A DNA stretch of 6,813 nucleotides. It comes from Candidatus Brocadiaceae bacterium. Its GTDB lineage: Bacteria > Planctomycetota > Brocadiia > Brocadiales > Brocadiaceae. Below are positions 1-6,227 of this stretch, one piece after another. The DNA lies in contig JANLHY010000090.1 in NCBI GenBank assembly GCA_024653795.1, positions 1-6,813 on the forward strand, read 5' to 3'. Each line of letters opens with the position of its first letter. Position 1 is the first letter of the stretch. A program made the translations under genes and the position numbers. Under the pieces are notes generated by a model that did no database searches, was not told where the DNA came from, and saw only the letters and a program-made list of their open reading frames with translations.

Positions 1-18
1 ATCAATCATATACAGGCC

Positions 19-82
19 GCTCCTACGGAGCTAATCGTATCTTAACGATTAATTGCTACAAACAGTACGCCCTTAACAGGGC
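19..82. repeat. Run of three small hairpins, two of them related repeat units
   Basis: Three stems follow one another: GCTCC-tac-GGAGC at 19-31, TAATCGT-6 nt-ACGATTA at 32-51, and GCCCT-taac-AGGGC at 69-82. The first and third sit in similar contexts (ACAG, two bases, CGC before the stem; TAAT or TTAAT after), so they look like diverged copies of one unit about 50 bp apart. No reading frame of interest crosses them. They may belong to a dispersed intergenic repeat family, but only copies elsewhere in the genome could show that. The window edge may cut off further units. Confidence 0.5.
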
Positions 83-142
83 TTAATTTTTCAAAACACT
101 AAATTGATACGTTTTTAATAAGTTTTTGTTCATTAAAGACTG

Positions 143-272
143 CTAAATCCGAAGCACGAAATCCGAAATCCGAAACAATTTCAAAATTGCAAATTCAAAT
201 GTTCCAAACCTCGCTTTTAATTTCTTTCATTTGATATTAGAATTTGTTTCGGATTTCGATATTCGGATTTAG
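143..272. repeat. 130-bp imperfect inverted-repeat element built on ATCCGAA heptamers
   Basis: The left arm (143-178) and right arm (244-272) are reverse complements. Both arms, read inward, begin CTAAATCCGAA, have a three-base variable spot (GCA left, TAT right), continue CGAAATCCGAA, and end ACAA. The left arm carries one extra ATCCGAA heptamer at 168-174, so it is 36 bases against 29. The 65-bp centre is AT-rich and without coding potential. The right arm ends four bases before the MFS stop codon. No clean target duplication is visible: GACT occurs at 138-141 and 273-276, but the left copy is one base away from the arm. It is probably a non-autonomous palindromic repeat and could also fold in the MFS transcript. 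Confidence 0.7.
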
Positions 273-276
273 GACT

Positions 277-1548
277 TTACTGGTTTTGCTGTTTAGATAT
301 TCTATTTGGGTTGCGGCTATGTTGCGCTATGGTATTGAGTTTGATGCTTTGTAATGCCACCAGAATACCGATCAGAAAAATCCCCACGCCCAGAGAGAAC
401 ATCAATTCCCTGACTGAAATAAAGGTCGTTAATTTGCCGATGAGCAGTACAGGCGTCACCGTAGCGGCATTCACAAAGATGTCCTTGCAGGCAAAGGTCC
501 TTCCCCTTAATTCGTCCGGGACGATCTTTTGGATATCTGCATTGATAGGCGCCAGGAATGCGCCTCCGGCAATCCCAATAAAGAATATGATACCTGAAGC
601 TGCCATATACGACTGTACCAGAGCGAAGGCCATAATTCCCAATGCCATAATCCATATACTGCCCGTATAAAGGATATTCCTTTTCACCCAATCGCCGTAC
701 TTACCCACCATAACAGCTCCGGCCAAGAGACCGCCGCCGAGCAATGTGAAAATCAGCCCCAGAGGAGTTAGAGAAGTAAAACCCCAAATTTTACCGGCGA
801 AATCGGAGATTACCACATAAAAGCTGATACCTACAAGCCAGAAGATTGCGCCAAAGGAAATGAGTATCATTAACCTCGCGTCGTGGTAAATGTATTTCAT
901 ACCCTCTTTAATATCAGATAAAACTACGGTGATACCTTTGATTTCAGGGCGTTCCTTTTCCTTTACGGTTAGCTTCCATATAGTGCCAGCAGAAAAAAGA
1001 TAGGTAAAGGCGTCAAAATACATGGATGGTTTGAACCCTATCGAATCAAACACAACACAGCCAATGGCTGTGCCAGCCAAAACACTCAGCAATGCCGAAG
1101 AGGAGATGAGAGAATTACCGGCCAGGAGATGACGGTCTTCAACAATATTGGGTATAATTGAAAACTTTGCAGGAGAAAAGAGGCAGGTGAAGATACCTAT
1201 GACGAAGATTATGGGATAGGCGGGTGTAATGTAGGTGGAATCACGGATAATCCATGGGATAGCACATACCAAAAGAACGCGCGCCAAGTCGGAGCCTATC
1301 AGTATACTCTTTCGTGACCAACGATCTGAAAGCACGCCTGAAAAGAGGCCAAACAGAAAAAAGGGGAGTACGCTCCAGAAGGTGATTTTAGATAACTCTT
1401 CACCGACGTTTCCCCCTTTTTTCATGATTAATCCCAGCAGCGCCATTTGATGGAGCCTATCGCCCAGGGCAGATACAATCTGTCCGATCCAGAGTTTTAA
1501 AAAGTTATGATTTCTGAGGACTTCGGTTATCCTGACCGTACGTTCCAT
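277..1548 (-). CDS. MFS transporter, DHA3/MFS_3-like exporter
   Basis: This is a 423-residue inner-membrane protein of the major facilitator superfamily, with about 12 hydrophobic segments by eye. After a short N-terminal stretch comes NFLKLWIGQIVSALGDR (15-31), typical of the MFS_3 branch that includes macrolide- and enterobactin-type exporters. Motif A is GVLSDRWSRK (71-80), with a weaker second-half version GKYGDWVKRN (282-291). FSPAKFSIIPNIV (124-136) resembles the equivalent loop of LplT and MFS_3 proteins, and DELRGRTFACKD (345-356) is also branch-typical. The length is normal. The substrate cannot be read from the sequence; drug or metabolite efflux is the family expectation. I chose ATG 1548, preceded by GAGAAAG. 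An in-frame GTG at 1581 would add 11 residues, but its only purine-rich tract (GGGAGG) touches the start codon and lies in a repeat. The C-terminus is polar. The gene is divergent from ppdK. Confidence 0.9.
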   Translation of the reverse strand: MERTVRITEVLRNHNFLKLWIGQIVSALGDRLHQMALLGLIMKKGGNVGEELSKITFWSVLPFFLFGLFSGVLSDRWSRKSILIGSDLARVLLVCAIPWIIRDSTYITPAYPIIFVIGIFTCLFSPAKFSIIPNIVEDRHLLAGNSLISSSALLSVLAGTAIGCVVFDSIGFKPSMYFDAFTYLFSAGTIWKLTVKEKERPEIKGITVVLSDIKEGMKYIYHDARLMILISFGAIFWLVGISFYVVISDFAGKIWGFTSLTPLGLIFTLLGGGLLAGAVMVGKYGDWVKRNILYTGSIWIMALGIMAFALVQSYMAASGIIFFIGIAGGAFLAPINADIQKIVPDELRGRTFACKDIFVNAATVTPVLLIGKLTTFISVRELMFSLGVGIFLIGILVALQSIKLNTIAQHSRNPNRISKQQNQ

Positions 1549-1580
1549 GGTTTCTTTCTCAAAAGGAATTAAAAATATCA

Positions 1581-1676
1581 CCCTCCCTTAATCCCTCCCA
1601 TCGTTCGACTGAGCTCACGACGAAGTCAAGGGAGGGAAAGTCACCTCACCCCTTGTGGGAGAGGGTCTGGGTGAGG
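1581..1676. repeat. GC-rich palindromic intergenic repeats (two adjacent)
   Basis: The first repeat pairs CCCTCCCTT (1581-1589) with AAGGGAGGG (1628-1636) around a 38-base loop that contains GACTGAGCTCACGACGAAGTC-like sequence centred on the palindrome GAGCTC. The second pairs CCTCACCC (1644-1651) with GGGTGAGG (1669-1676) around CTTGTGGGAGAGGGTCT. The second resembles the widespread intergenic repeat whose translation gives PHPDPLPQG. Neither encodes a protein, and they are much richer in G+C than the sequence on the ppdK side. They may act as mRNA-stabilising or terminating hairpins, but no T-run follows them. Confidence 0.55.
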
Positions 1677-1954
1677 GGGAGTTTCGTGTAAAACTATAAT
1701 ATTCATTGTCTTTTGTATGGAATTACACTTAGAGTAACAGTAAAGGATAAGAATGACAAGTGTATTCATGTCACTCTGGGCTAAAGCATTTGCAACTGGG
1801 TTTTTTATGCTTCTAAAGTATGAAAGTTGAAGCGAAATTTTCTTGCTAGATAAGCATGCTTTTGATACTATGAAAAACCTTTTATATGTATTTCGCTTAT
1901 AAAAAGTTATGCTGTTCAATATATCTTTAGTATCTTTAAAATATAATATGCAAA

Positions 1955-1959
1955 AGGAG
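1955..1959 (+). promoter_or_regulatory. Ribosome binding site of ppdK
   Basis: AGGAG ends 8 bases before ATG 1968. The TTG just upstream of that ATG (1965-1967) is also in frame, but its spacing of 5 is tighter and ATG is the stronger codon, so this site decides the start at 1968. Confidence 0.8.
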
Positions 1960-1967
1960 TAGTTTTG

Positions 1968-4736
1968 ATGTTGCCTAAGTATGTCTATTTTTTTGGTAAT
2001 GGTGCTGCCGATGGTAAAGCAGAAATGAAACATCTCCTGGGCGGTAAAGGAGCAAATCTTGCAGAAATGACCAATCTGGGTATTCCCGTTCCTCCAGGAT
2101 ATACGATAACAACAGAGGTTTGCGATGCATATTATAAGAATAATAAACAGTACCCTAAAGGTCTTGCCGAAGAGATAGAACAGAATCTTTCCCGTTTGGA
2201 GAAACTTATGGGGGAGAAACTGGGTGACCCAAACAATCCTTTACTGGTTTCTGTTCGAAGTGGCGCCGCAGCATCCATGCCTGGTATGATGGATACAGTT
2301 TTAAACCTTGGATTAACTCCTGATGTCGTTAATGGGCTTATTAAAAAAACAGGCAATGAACGTTTTGTGTGGGATGCTTACCGGCGGTTTATCACCATGT
2401 TTGGCGACGTTGTTATGGATGTGGAACGACACTATTTTGAAGAGATTCTTGATAAATACAAAAAGAAGGCACGGGTAAAAAATGATACAGAACTGACGAC
2501 TGACCAATTGAAAAAAATTGTGGAAGAGTTTAAGGCTATTTATAAAAAAGAAACCCGAGAAAACTTTCCAAACGATCCAAAAGTACAGCTCCAGAAGGCA
2601 ATAGATGCCGTATTTTCCTCCTGGAATAACCCGCGCGCCGTAAAGTATCGGCAACTCTATGAAATAAAAGGGCTTCTTGGAACGGCGGTAAATGTCCAGG
2701 CCATGGTCTTCGGAAACATGGGAAATCACTCCGCTACCGGTGTATGTTTTACAAGGAATCCTTCGACGGGCGAGAACAAATTTTACGGCGAATTCCTTAT
2801 TAATGCCCAGGGTGAGGACGTCGTTGCCGGTATCCGTACTCCCGAACCGATTGTAAATCTGGAGAGGGAAATGCCCGATGTCTATGCGCTGCTTGTCAAA
2901 TATAAAAATACGCTGGAGAAACATTTCAGAGATGTACAGGATATCGAATTCACAATTCAGGAAAACCGGTTGTTCATGCTGCAAACCAGAAACGGGAAAC
3001 GCACCACCCAGGCGGCTGTAAAGATTGCGGTGGATATGGTTAAAGAAAGATTGATTGACAAAAAGACTGCGATTTCCCGTATTAATCCCAATGAACTTGA
3101 CCAGCTGTTACATCCAACTTTTGACTCTAAGGCGAAGAAGGATATTATCGCCGTGGGGCTTCCAGCCTCACCGGGCGCGGCTACGGGAAAGGTGGTTTTC
3201 AACGCTGAAGATGCAGAAAAGTTAGCAGAAAAGAAAGAAAAGGTAATTCTGGTGAGAAAGGAAACCTCACCTGAAGATATTGGCGGGATGCACGTATCCA
3301 AGGGTATCTTGACAACTCGTGGTGGTATGACTTCTCACGCTGCTGTGGTAGCAAGGGGAATGGGTAAATGCTGTGTCGCAGGGTGTGGAGCGCTCAATGT
3401 GGATTACAAAAGTCAAACCTTTAAGGTGGGCAGCAAAGTAGTAAAAAAGGGAGATTATATCTCAATAGATGGCAGTACCGGTGAAGTAATGTTAGGTCAG
3501 GTTTCTACTATTGAACCAAGACTCAGCGGAGACTTTGCCGTGCTTATGGAATGGGCTGACGAAATTCGCAAGCTTAAAGTAAGGACGAATGCCGATACCC
3601 CGGCGGATGCAAAAAAGGCACGAGAATTAGGCGCAGAGGGTATCGGACTTTGCAGGACGGAACACATGTTCTTTGGAGAACACAGGATTGACTCAGTCCG
3701 CCAGATGATCCTTTCCGCCCCGGACGTAAAAAACTTGAAAGCCAAGATTGCGGGTATTGAGAAAGAACTTGCAAAGGCAACAAATAACAAAACGAATGCC
3801 ATTAAAAAGGAACTCGCGCAGGCTAAGAAAGAACTTAAAGAGCCTCTGAGTCTGTACATTTCTGCTCTTAAGAAATTACTCCCCATGCAGCGTCGTGATT
3901 TTGAGCAGATATTTACGACCATGGATGGGCTCCCCGTTACGATACGACTTCTCGATCCCCCTCTTCATGAATTTTTGCCGCAGGAAGAATACAACCAGAA
4001 AGAAATGGCAAAACAAATGAAGATCAGCCTTAAAGAGGTGCAGGACAAGGTGTCGGCGCTTCACGAATTGAACCCAATGTTAGGACATCGTGGATGCCGG
4101 CTTGGTGTTACGTATCCTGAAATCTACGATATGCAGGTACAGGCAATCATTGAGGCTGCCTGCAACGTGAAGAAAAAGGGCGTTACGGTATATCCCGAAA
4201 TCATGTTGCCCATTATTAGCACCGAGCAGGAATTTGGTTTATTGAAAGACGACGTCCACAGAATTGCAAAAGAAGTAATGCAGAAAAAGGGTATGAAGAT
4301 TGAATACATGGTGGGTACCATGATCGAACTGCCCCGGGCGGCACTTATCGCCGACAAGATTGCAAAACACGCCGAGTTCTTTTCCTTCGGGACCAATGAC
4401 CTCACCCAGATGACCTTTGGCTTTAGCCGTGATGATGTGGGTTCCTTTGTGCCTGAATATATCGAGAAAGGCATTCTCGAAAAGGATCCATTCCAGATAT
4501 TGGATCAGGAAGGCGTTGGACAACTGGTGGAAATTGGGATCAAGAGGGGGCGAAGCACTCGTCCTGAGCTAAAAGTAGGTATCTGCGGTGAACACGGTGG
4601 AAATCCGCAAACCGTCGCCTTCTGCCATAAGGTCGGTATGAACTACGTGAGTTGCTCCCCCTTTAGGGTGCCCATTGCCCGTCTCGCAGCCGCACAGGCT
4701 ACTCTGCAGCAGCCCGTATCGCAGGCAACGGTTTAA
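1968..4736 (+). CDS. ppdK: Pyruvate, phosphate dikinase
   Basis: This cytosolic enzyme reversibly converts pyruvate, ATP and phosphate to PEP, AMP and pyrophosphate. The 922-residue product has the full order of domains. The N-terminal ATP-grasp region has GGKGANLAEM near residue 25 and VSVRSGAAASMPGMMDT around Arg97, with TRNGKRT near 341. The phosphohistidine swivel domain has GGMTSHAAVVARG with catalytic His457. The C-terminal PEP/pyruvate barrel has LCRTEHMFF (Arg563), TIRLLDPPLHEF (Arg660), TMIELPR (Glu787), SFGTNDLTQ (Asn810) and GICGEHGG with catalytic Cys873. His457 and Cys873 match His455 and Cys831 of the Clostridium symbiosum enzyme. The extra ~40 residues are a Lys/Glu/Ala-rich insertion at about 585-632, likely coiled coil. 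Thr455, two residues before the histidine, is the site phosphorylated in plant PPDK; no regulator gene is seen here. It appears monocistronic and may supply PEP for gluconeogenesis, or run glycolytically. Confidence 0.97.
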   Translation: MLPKYVYFFGNGAADGKAEMKHLLGGKGANLAEMTNLGIPVPPGYTITTEVCDAYYKNNKQYPKGLAEEIEQNLSRLEKLMGEKLGDPNNPLLVSVRSGAAASMPGMMDTVLNLGLTPDVVNGLIKKTGNERFVWDAYRRFITMFGDVVMDVERHYFEEILDKYKKKARVKNDTELTTDQLKKIVEEFKAIYKKETRENFPNDPKVQLQKAIDAVFSSWNNPRAVKYRQLYEIKGLLGTAVNVQAMVFGNMGNHSATGVCFTRNPSTGENKFYGEFLINAQGEDVVAGIRTPEPIVNLEREMPDVYALLVKYKNTLEKHFRDVQDIEFTIQENRLFMLQTRNGKRTTQAAVKIAVDMVKERLIDKKTAISRINPNELDQLLHPTFDSKAKKDIIAVGLPASPGAATGKVVFNAEDAEKLAEKKEKVILVRKETSPEDIGGMHVSKGILTTRGGMTSHAAVVARGMGKCCVAGCGALNVDYKSQTFKVGSKVVKKGDYISIDGSTGEVMLGQVSTIEPRLSGDFAVLMEWADEIRKLKVRTNADTPADAKKARELGAEGIGLCRTEHMFFGEHRIDSVRQMILSAPDVKNLKAKIAGIEKELAKATNNKTNAIKKELAQAKKELKEPLSLYISALKKLLPMQRRDFEQIFTTMDGLPVTIRLLDPPLHEFLPQEEYNQKEMAKQMKISLKEVQDKVSALHELNPMLGHRGCRLGVTYPEIYDMQVQAIIEAACNVKKKGVTVYPEIMLPIISTEQEFGLLKDDVHRIAKEVMQKKGMKIEYMVGTMIELPRAALIADKIAKHAEFFSFGTNDLTQMTFGFSRDDVGSFVPEYIEKGILEKDPFQILDQEGVGQLVEIGIKRGRSTRPELKVGICGEHGGNPQTVAFCHKVGMNYVSCSPFRVPIARLAAAQATLQQPVSQATV

Positions 4737-4768
4737 ACTGAAAATATCGTAATAGTTCAGCTATCTTA

Positions 4769-4837
4769 GACAGGATGAACAGGATTAACATGATAAAAGC
4801 TACCTTATTTCATCCTGATTATCCTGTTAATCCTGTC
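4769..4837. repeat. Inverted repeat with 26-bp arms downstream of ppdK
   Basis: The arms at 4769-4794 and 4812-4837 are reverse complements at 22 of 26 positions, with a 17-base loop. They are built from the recurring phrase ACAGGAT(T/G)AACAGGAT, a pattern common in dispersed bacterial intergenic repeats. The element begins 33 bases after the ppdK stop. It could end or protect the ppdK transcript, but the right arm is followed by AAAATTATATAATTTCC rather than a clean T-run, so repeat is a safer call than intrinsic terminator. Confidence 0.65.
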
Positions 4838-5027
4838 AAAATTATATAATTTCCTATGCAACAAGGTAATTAACCAGTTGTGGTTTCCTGAGAAATCTGC
4901 TCCTGATTACGGGGTTTGGGAGTCCAATGCCAATATGCTTACCAATAATGCGCCACCCTATGATCCGGCATTAGGTTCATATCAACTAAGGGGATTGTTG
5001 TGCCGAGTTGAGAAAGAAGTTAAGTAA
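4797..5027 (+). pseudogene. Possible remnant of an unidentified coding sequence
   Basis: One plus-strand frame is open from just after TAA 4794-4796 to TAA 5025-5027. From about 4878 it reads like real protein: LWFPEKSAPDYGVWESNAN, then MLTNNAPPYDPALGSYQLRG, ending CRVEKEVK. The only ATG (4935) would leave 30 residues, and no ribosome binding site precedes 4878 or 4935. The first part of the frame overlaps the right arm of the 4769-4837 repeat, which suggests a gene end cut off by that repeat. I do not recognise the family. Chance openness over 50 codons is a real alternative. Confidence 0.3.
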
Positions 5028-5095
5028 CGTCGGACGGTCGTCCGCCTCTACAAGTAAGATTAGACACACCCTTGATTATTTTGAATTGTTTTTAC

Positions 5096-5617
5096 TTATG
5101 CCTTGCCTAAGGTCTTTTTCCCTGGTTTCCATTCAACCGGGCACAGTTCTCCAGTCTGTAATGCCCGTAATACCCGAAGTATTTCTTCAATGCTTCGACC
5201 GATACCTAGATCATGAACTAATTGGTATCTTAATTTTCCTTCTGGATCAATAATAAATGTACCCCTTAATGCAATACCCTTGTCTTCGAGCAATACACCG
5301 TATTTTCTGGAAACCTCTTTGGTAATATCGCTGAGCAATGGATAGTTAAGGTTTCCAAGTTCTTTTAGCCATGCATTATGTGAAAAAACACTGTCGATAC
5401 TCACCCCCAATACTTGTGCACTCAGTGCCTTAAACTCGCTATCCCGCTTTGAAAATTCAGTAATTTCTGTAGGGCATATAAAGGTAAAATCAAGAGGATA
5501 GAAGAAAAGCACAACCCACTTCCCTTTATATTCGTCCAAACATACATCTTTAAATTTGTCTCCTACGACACCCTGTAGCGTAAACTCAGGCGCATTTTGT
5601 CCAACTTTTATACTCAT
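5096..5617 (-). CDS. 2-Cys peroxiredoxin (AhpC/Prx1 family)
   Basis: This 173-residue cytosolic thiol peroxidase reduces hydrogen peroxide and organic peroxides. The thioredoxin-fold core has the PxxxTxxC motif as YPLDFTFICPTE, with peroxidatic Cys48, Thr45 and Pro41, and the supporting arginine in LRGTFIID (Arg118). The resolving cysteine is Cys159 in GELCPVEWKPG, so it is a typical two-cysteine enzyme that forms an intersubunit disulfide. The tail ends 14 residues after Cys159 and lacks the YF motif of overoxidation-sensitive eukaryotic Prx, which suggests a robust form. No signal peptide is present. The start ATG 5617 is fixed by AAGGAGG six bases upstream. No ahpF-like reductase is adjacent, so thioredoxin is the likely reductant. 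It has its own strong promoter and appears monocistronic. Confidence 0.96.
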   Translation of the reverse strand: MSIKVGQNAPEFTLQGVVGDKFKDVCLDEYKGKWVVLFFYPLDFTFICPTEITEFSKRDSEFKALSAQVLGVSIDSVFSHNAWLKELGNLNYPLLSDITKEVSRKYGVLLEDKGIALRGTFIIDPEGKLRYQLVHDLGIGRSIEEILRVLRALQTGELCPVEWKPGKKTLGKA

Positions 5618-5623
5618 ACGAAA

Positions 5624-5630
5624 CCTCCTT
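5624..5630 (-). promoter_or_regulatory. Strong Shine-Dalgarno of the peroxiredoxin gene
   Basis: The minus strand reads AAGGAGG, a full anti-Shine-Dalgarno match, with a 6-base spacer (5618-5623) to the ATG. This fixes the start and predicts efficient translation. It is the best ribosome binding site in the window. Confidence 0.9.
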
Positions 5631-5643
5631 TTTAGTTAAATAG

Positions 5644-5665
5644 TAATCATTGTTAAATAATCATT
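5644..5665. promoter_or_regulatory. 8-bp direct repeat in the peroxiredoxin leader, possible operator
   Basis: TAATCATT occurs at 5644-5651 and again at 5658-5665, a 14-bp period, between the -10 box and the ribosome binding site. The pair lies at and just downstream of the expected transcription start, where a repressor would block initiation. The AT-rich sequence loosely recalls Fur/PerR-type sites but does not match either consensus well. A chance repeat in AT-rich DNA is possible. Confidence 0.35.
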
Positions 5666-5672
5666 AATGCTT

Positions 5673-5700
5673 ATTATAAAAATAATACAAACGATGTCAA
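5673..5700 (-). promoter_or_regulatory. Sigma-70 type promoter of the peroxiredoxin gene
   Basis: On the minus strand TTGACA (5695-5700) and TATAAT (5673-5678), both exact consensus hexamers, are separated by 16 bases. Transcription would begin near 5666, giving a leader of about 50 nt before ATG 5617. The -35 box lies only four bases from the target duplication of the MITE at 5713-5814. Confidence 0.85.
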
Positions 5701-5712
5701 GATATTTTTTTG

Positions 5713-5814
5713 GTAACTTCTCAATAAGTTGAGGTAAACATCCCCCTTACCCCCTTTATTAATGGGGAATAAGGTAGAAATTATTATAAAAACCTCAACT
5801 TATTGAGAAGTTAC
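5713..5814. mobile_element. 102-bp MITE with perfect 23-bp TIRs and 8-bp target duplication
   Basis: The ends at 5713-5735 and 5792-5814 are exact reverse complements, beginning GTAACTTCTCAATAAG and ending GAGGT inward. The element is flanked by TTTTTTTG on both sides (5705-5712 and 5815-5822), an 8-bp direct repeat. TIRs that begin GTAA together with 8-bp duplications are the known signature of the IS66 family, so this is probably an IS66-mobilised miniature element with no transposase. The interior also pairs (CCTTA and CCCC at 5745-5753 with GGGG and TAAGG at 5764-5774), so either strand can fold almost end to end. The T-run in the duplication weakens the target-site argument slightly, since T-runs recur by chance. 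On the plus strand hairpin plus T-run would work as a terminator, but no plus-strand gene lies upstream. Confidence 0.75.
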
Positions 5815-5835
5815 TTTTTTTGTTAGTTTTTGATT

Positions 5836-6213
5836 TTATTTTTTTATAACAAAGAAGGTTAACGCCATTACCTGAAATACTAAAGCAAGTAAAAGATAAG
5901 CGTGGACATCGCTGCTGCGATGAAGGTAAGCAAAAACGAGTGTGCCAAAAACGAAGCATTGAATAACGGAGGCAAGAATAATTAGCCACGATGCAGGTTC
6001 GTAAGTCAGCGTTCGGTTAATGTTCTTTACTTCGTTTAACAATGATTCCATGAGAAAATCTTTTTCCTCATAACCCTTTTCTTTTTTAATTCTAAGGGTA
6101 AGGCATTCCCGGCAAAGTAGTTTTCCGTCTTCTTGATAAACGGCATGTCCGGAGTCGATGTCTTTTCTTGAAAGGCTTCTTTTACAATTGGCGCATAGTT
6201 TGATTTCTAGCAT
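5836..6213 (-). CDS. Small zinc-ribbon protein with two C-terminal membrane helices
   Basis: I do not recognise a named family for this 125-residue protein. The N-terminus has CANC (Cys7, Cys10) and CREC (Cys34, Cys37), a C2-C2 zinc-ribbon or rubredoxin-knuckle layout with a 23-residue gap. A charged linker (about 40-70) follows. Two hydrophobic segments, about 76-97 (WLIILASVIQCFVFGTLVFA) and 104-123, are joined by a short polar turn HRSSDVH, so the protein is probably a membrane hairpin with the zinc ribbon on the cytoplasmic side. It ends VIKK. No Shine-Dalgarno is visible before ATG 6213, and a possible -10 box lies 14 bases upstream, so the message may be nearly leaderless. It lies 84 bp downstream of the sigma-54 regulator on the same strand. 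A role as a small membrane sensor or adaptor is only a guess. Confidence 0.85.
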   Translation of the reverse strand: MLEIKLCANCKRSLSRKDIDSGHAVYQEDGKLLCRECLTLRIKKEKGYEEKDFLMESLLNEVKNINRTLTYEPASWLIILASVIQCFVFGTLVFAYLHRSSDVHAYLLLALVFQVMALTFFVIKK

Positions 6214-6227
6214 AATTATTATGATGT

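Larger units (their letters stand above)
1549..1967. other. Divergent intergenic region between MFS gene and ppdK
   Basis: No convincing gene lies in these 419 bases. The MFS-proximal part (1581-1680) is GC-rich palindromic repeat. The ppdK-proximal part is AT-rich and structured. It has an exact 10-bp palindrome AAGCATGCTT (1852-1861), a 9-bp inverted pair AAGCGAAAT (1830-1838) with ATTTCGCTT (1890-1898), and a direct repeat TATCTTTA (1922-1929 and 1931-1938). Promoters are unclear. TTGATA (1862-1867) followed 15 bp later by TATATG (1883-1888) is a weak candidate. TATAAT at 1942-1947 is consensus, but it lacks a good -35 box and lies only 8 bp before the ribosome binding site. No promoter for the MFS gene was recognised. 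Confidence 0.6.
4737..5095. other. Convergent intergenic region between ppdK and peroxiredoxin gene
   Basis: These 359 bases separate two genes that end toward each other. They hold the 4769-4837 inverted repeat, the possible coding remnant ending at 5027, and a small hairpin CGGAC-ggtc-GTCCG at 5031-5044 followed by CCTCTACAAG, which looks like half of another dispersed repeat. No T-rich intrinsic terminator was found for either gene, apart from short T-runs at 5079-5093. Confidence 0.5.

Noticed and set aside
143..178. Short CRISPR-like array from the ATCCGAA repeats
   Set aside because: The units are only 7-11 bases, have no spacers of regular length, and are mirrored in a second arm, which shows a palindromic element rather than a CRISPR.
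1779..1793. Sigma-54 -24/-12 promoter upstream of ppdK
   Set aside because: GG at 1779-1780 and GC at 1792-1793 are separated by 11 bases instead of the required 10, and the surrounding bases fit the TGGCAC/TTGC consensus poorly.
1641..2033. Minus-strand 130-codon frame across the gap and the start of ppdK
   Set aside because: It begins inside ppdK, has no ribosome binding site, reads as low-quality Lys/Ile/Ser-rich sequence, and ends PPHPDPLPQGVR, the well-known translation artefact of the CCTCACCC intergenic repeat.
2313..2984. Minus-strand 223-codon frame inside ppdK
   Set aside because: It is antisense to the strongly conserved ATP-grasp domain, matches no family I recognise, and is best explained as a shadow of the ppdK codons. 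The other frames inside ppdK and the MFS gene were dismissed for the same reason.
5713..5822. Intrinsic terminator for the zinc-ribbon gene
   Set aside because: The T-run follows the hairpin only on the plus strand. For the minus-strand gene the stem is followed by A-rich sequence, so the MITE is not a proper terminator for it.
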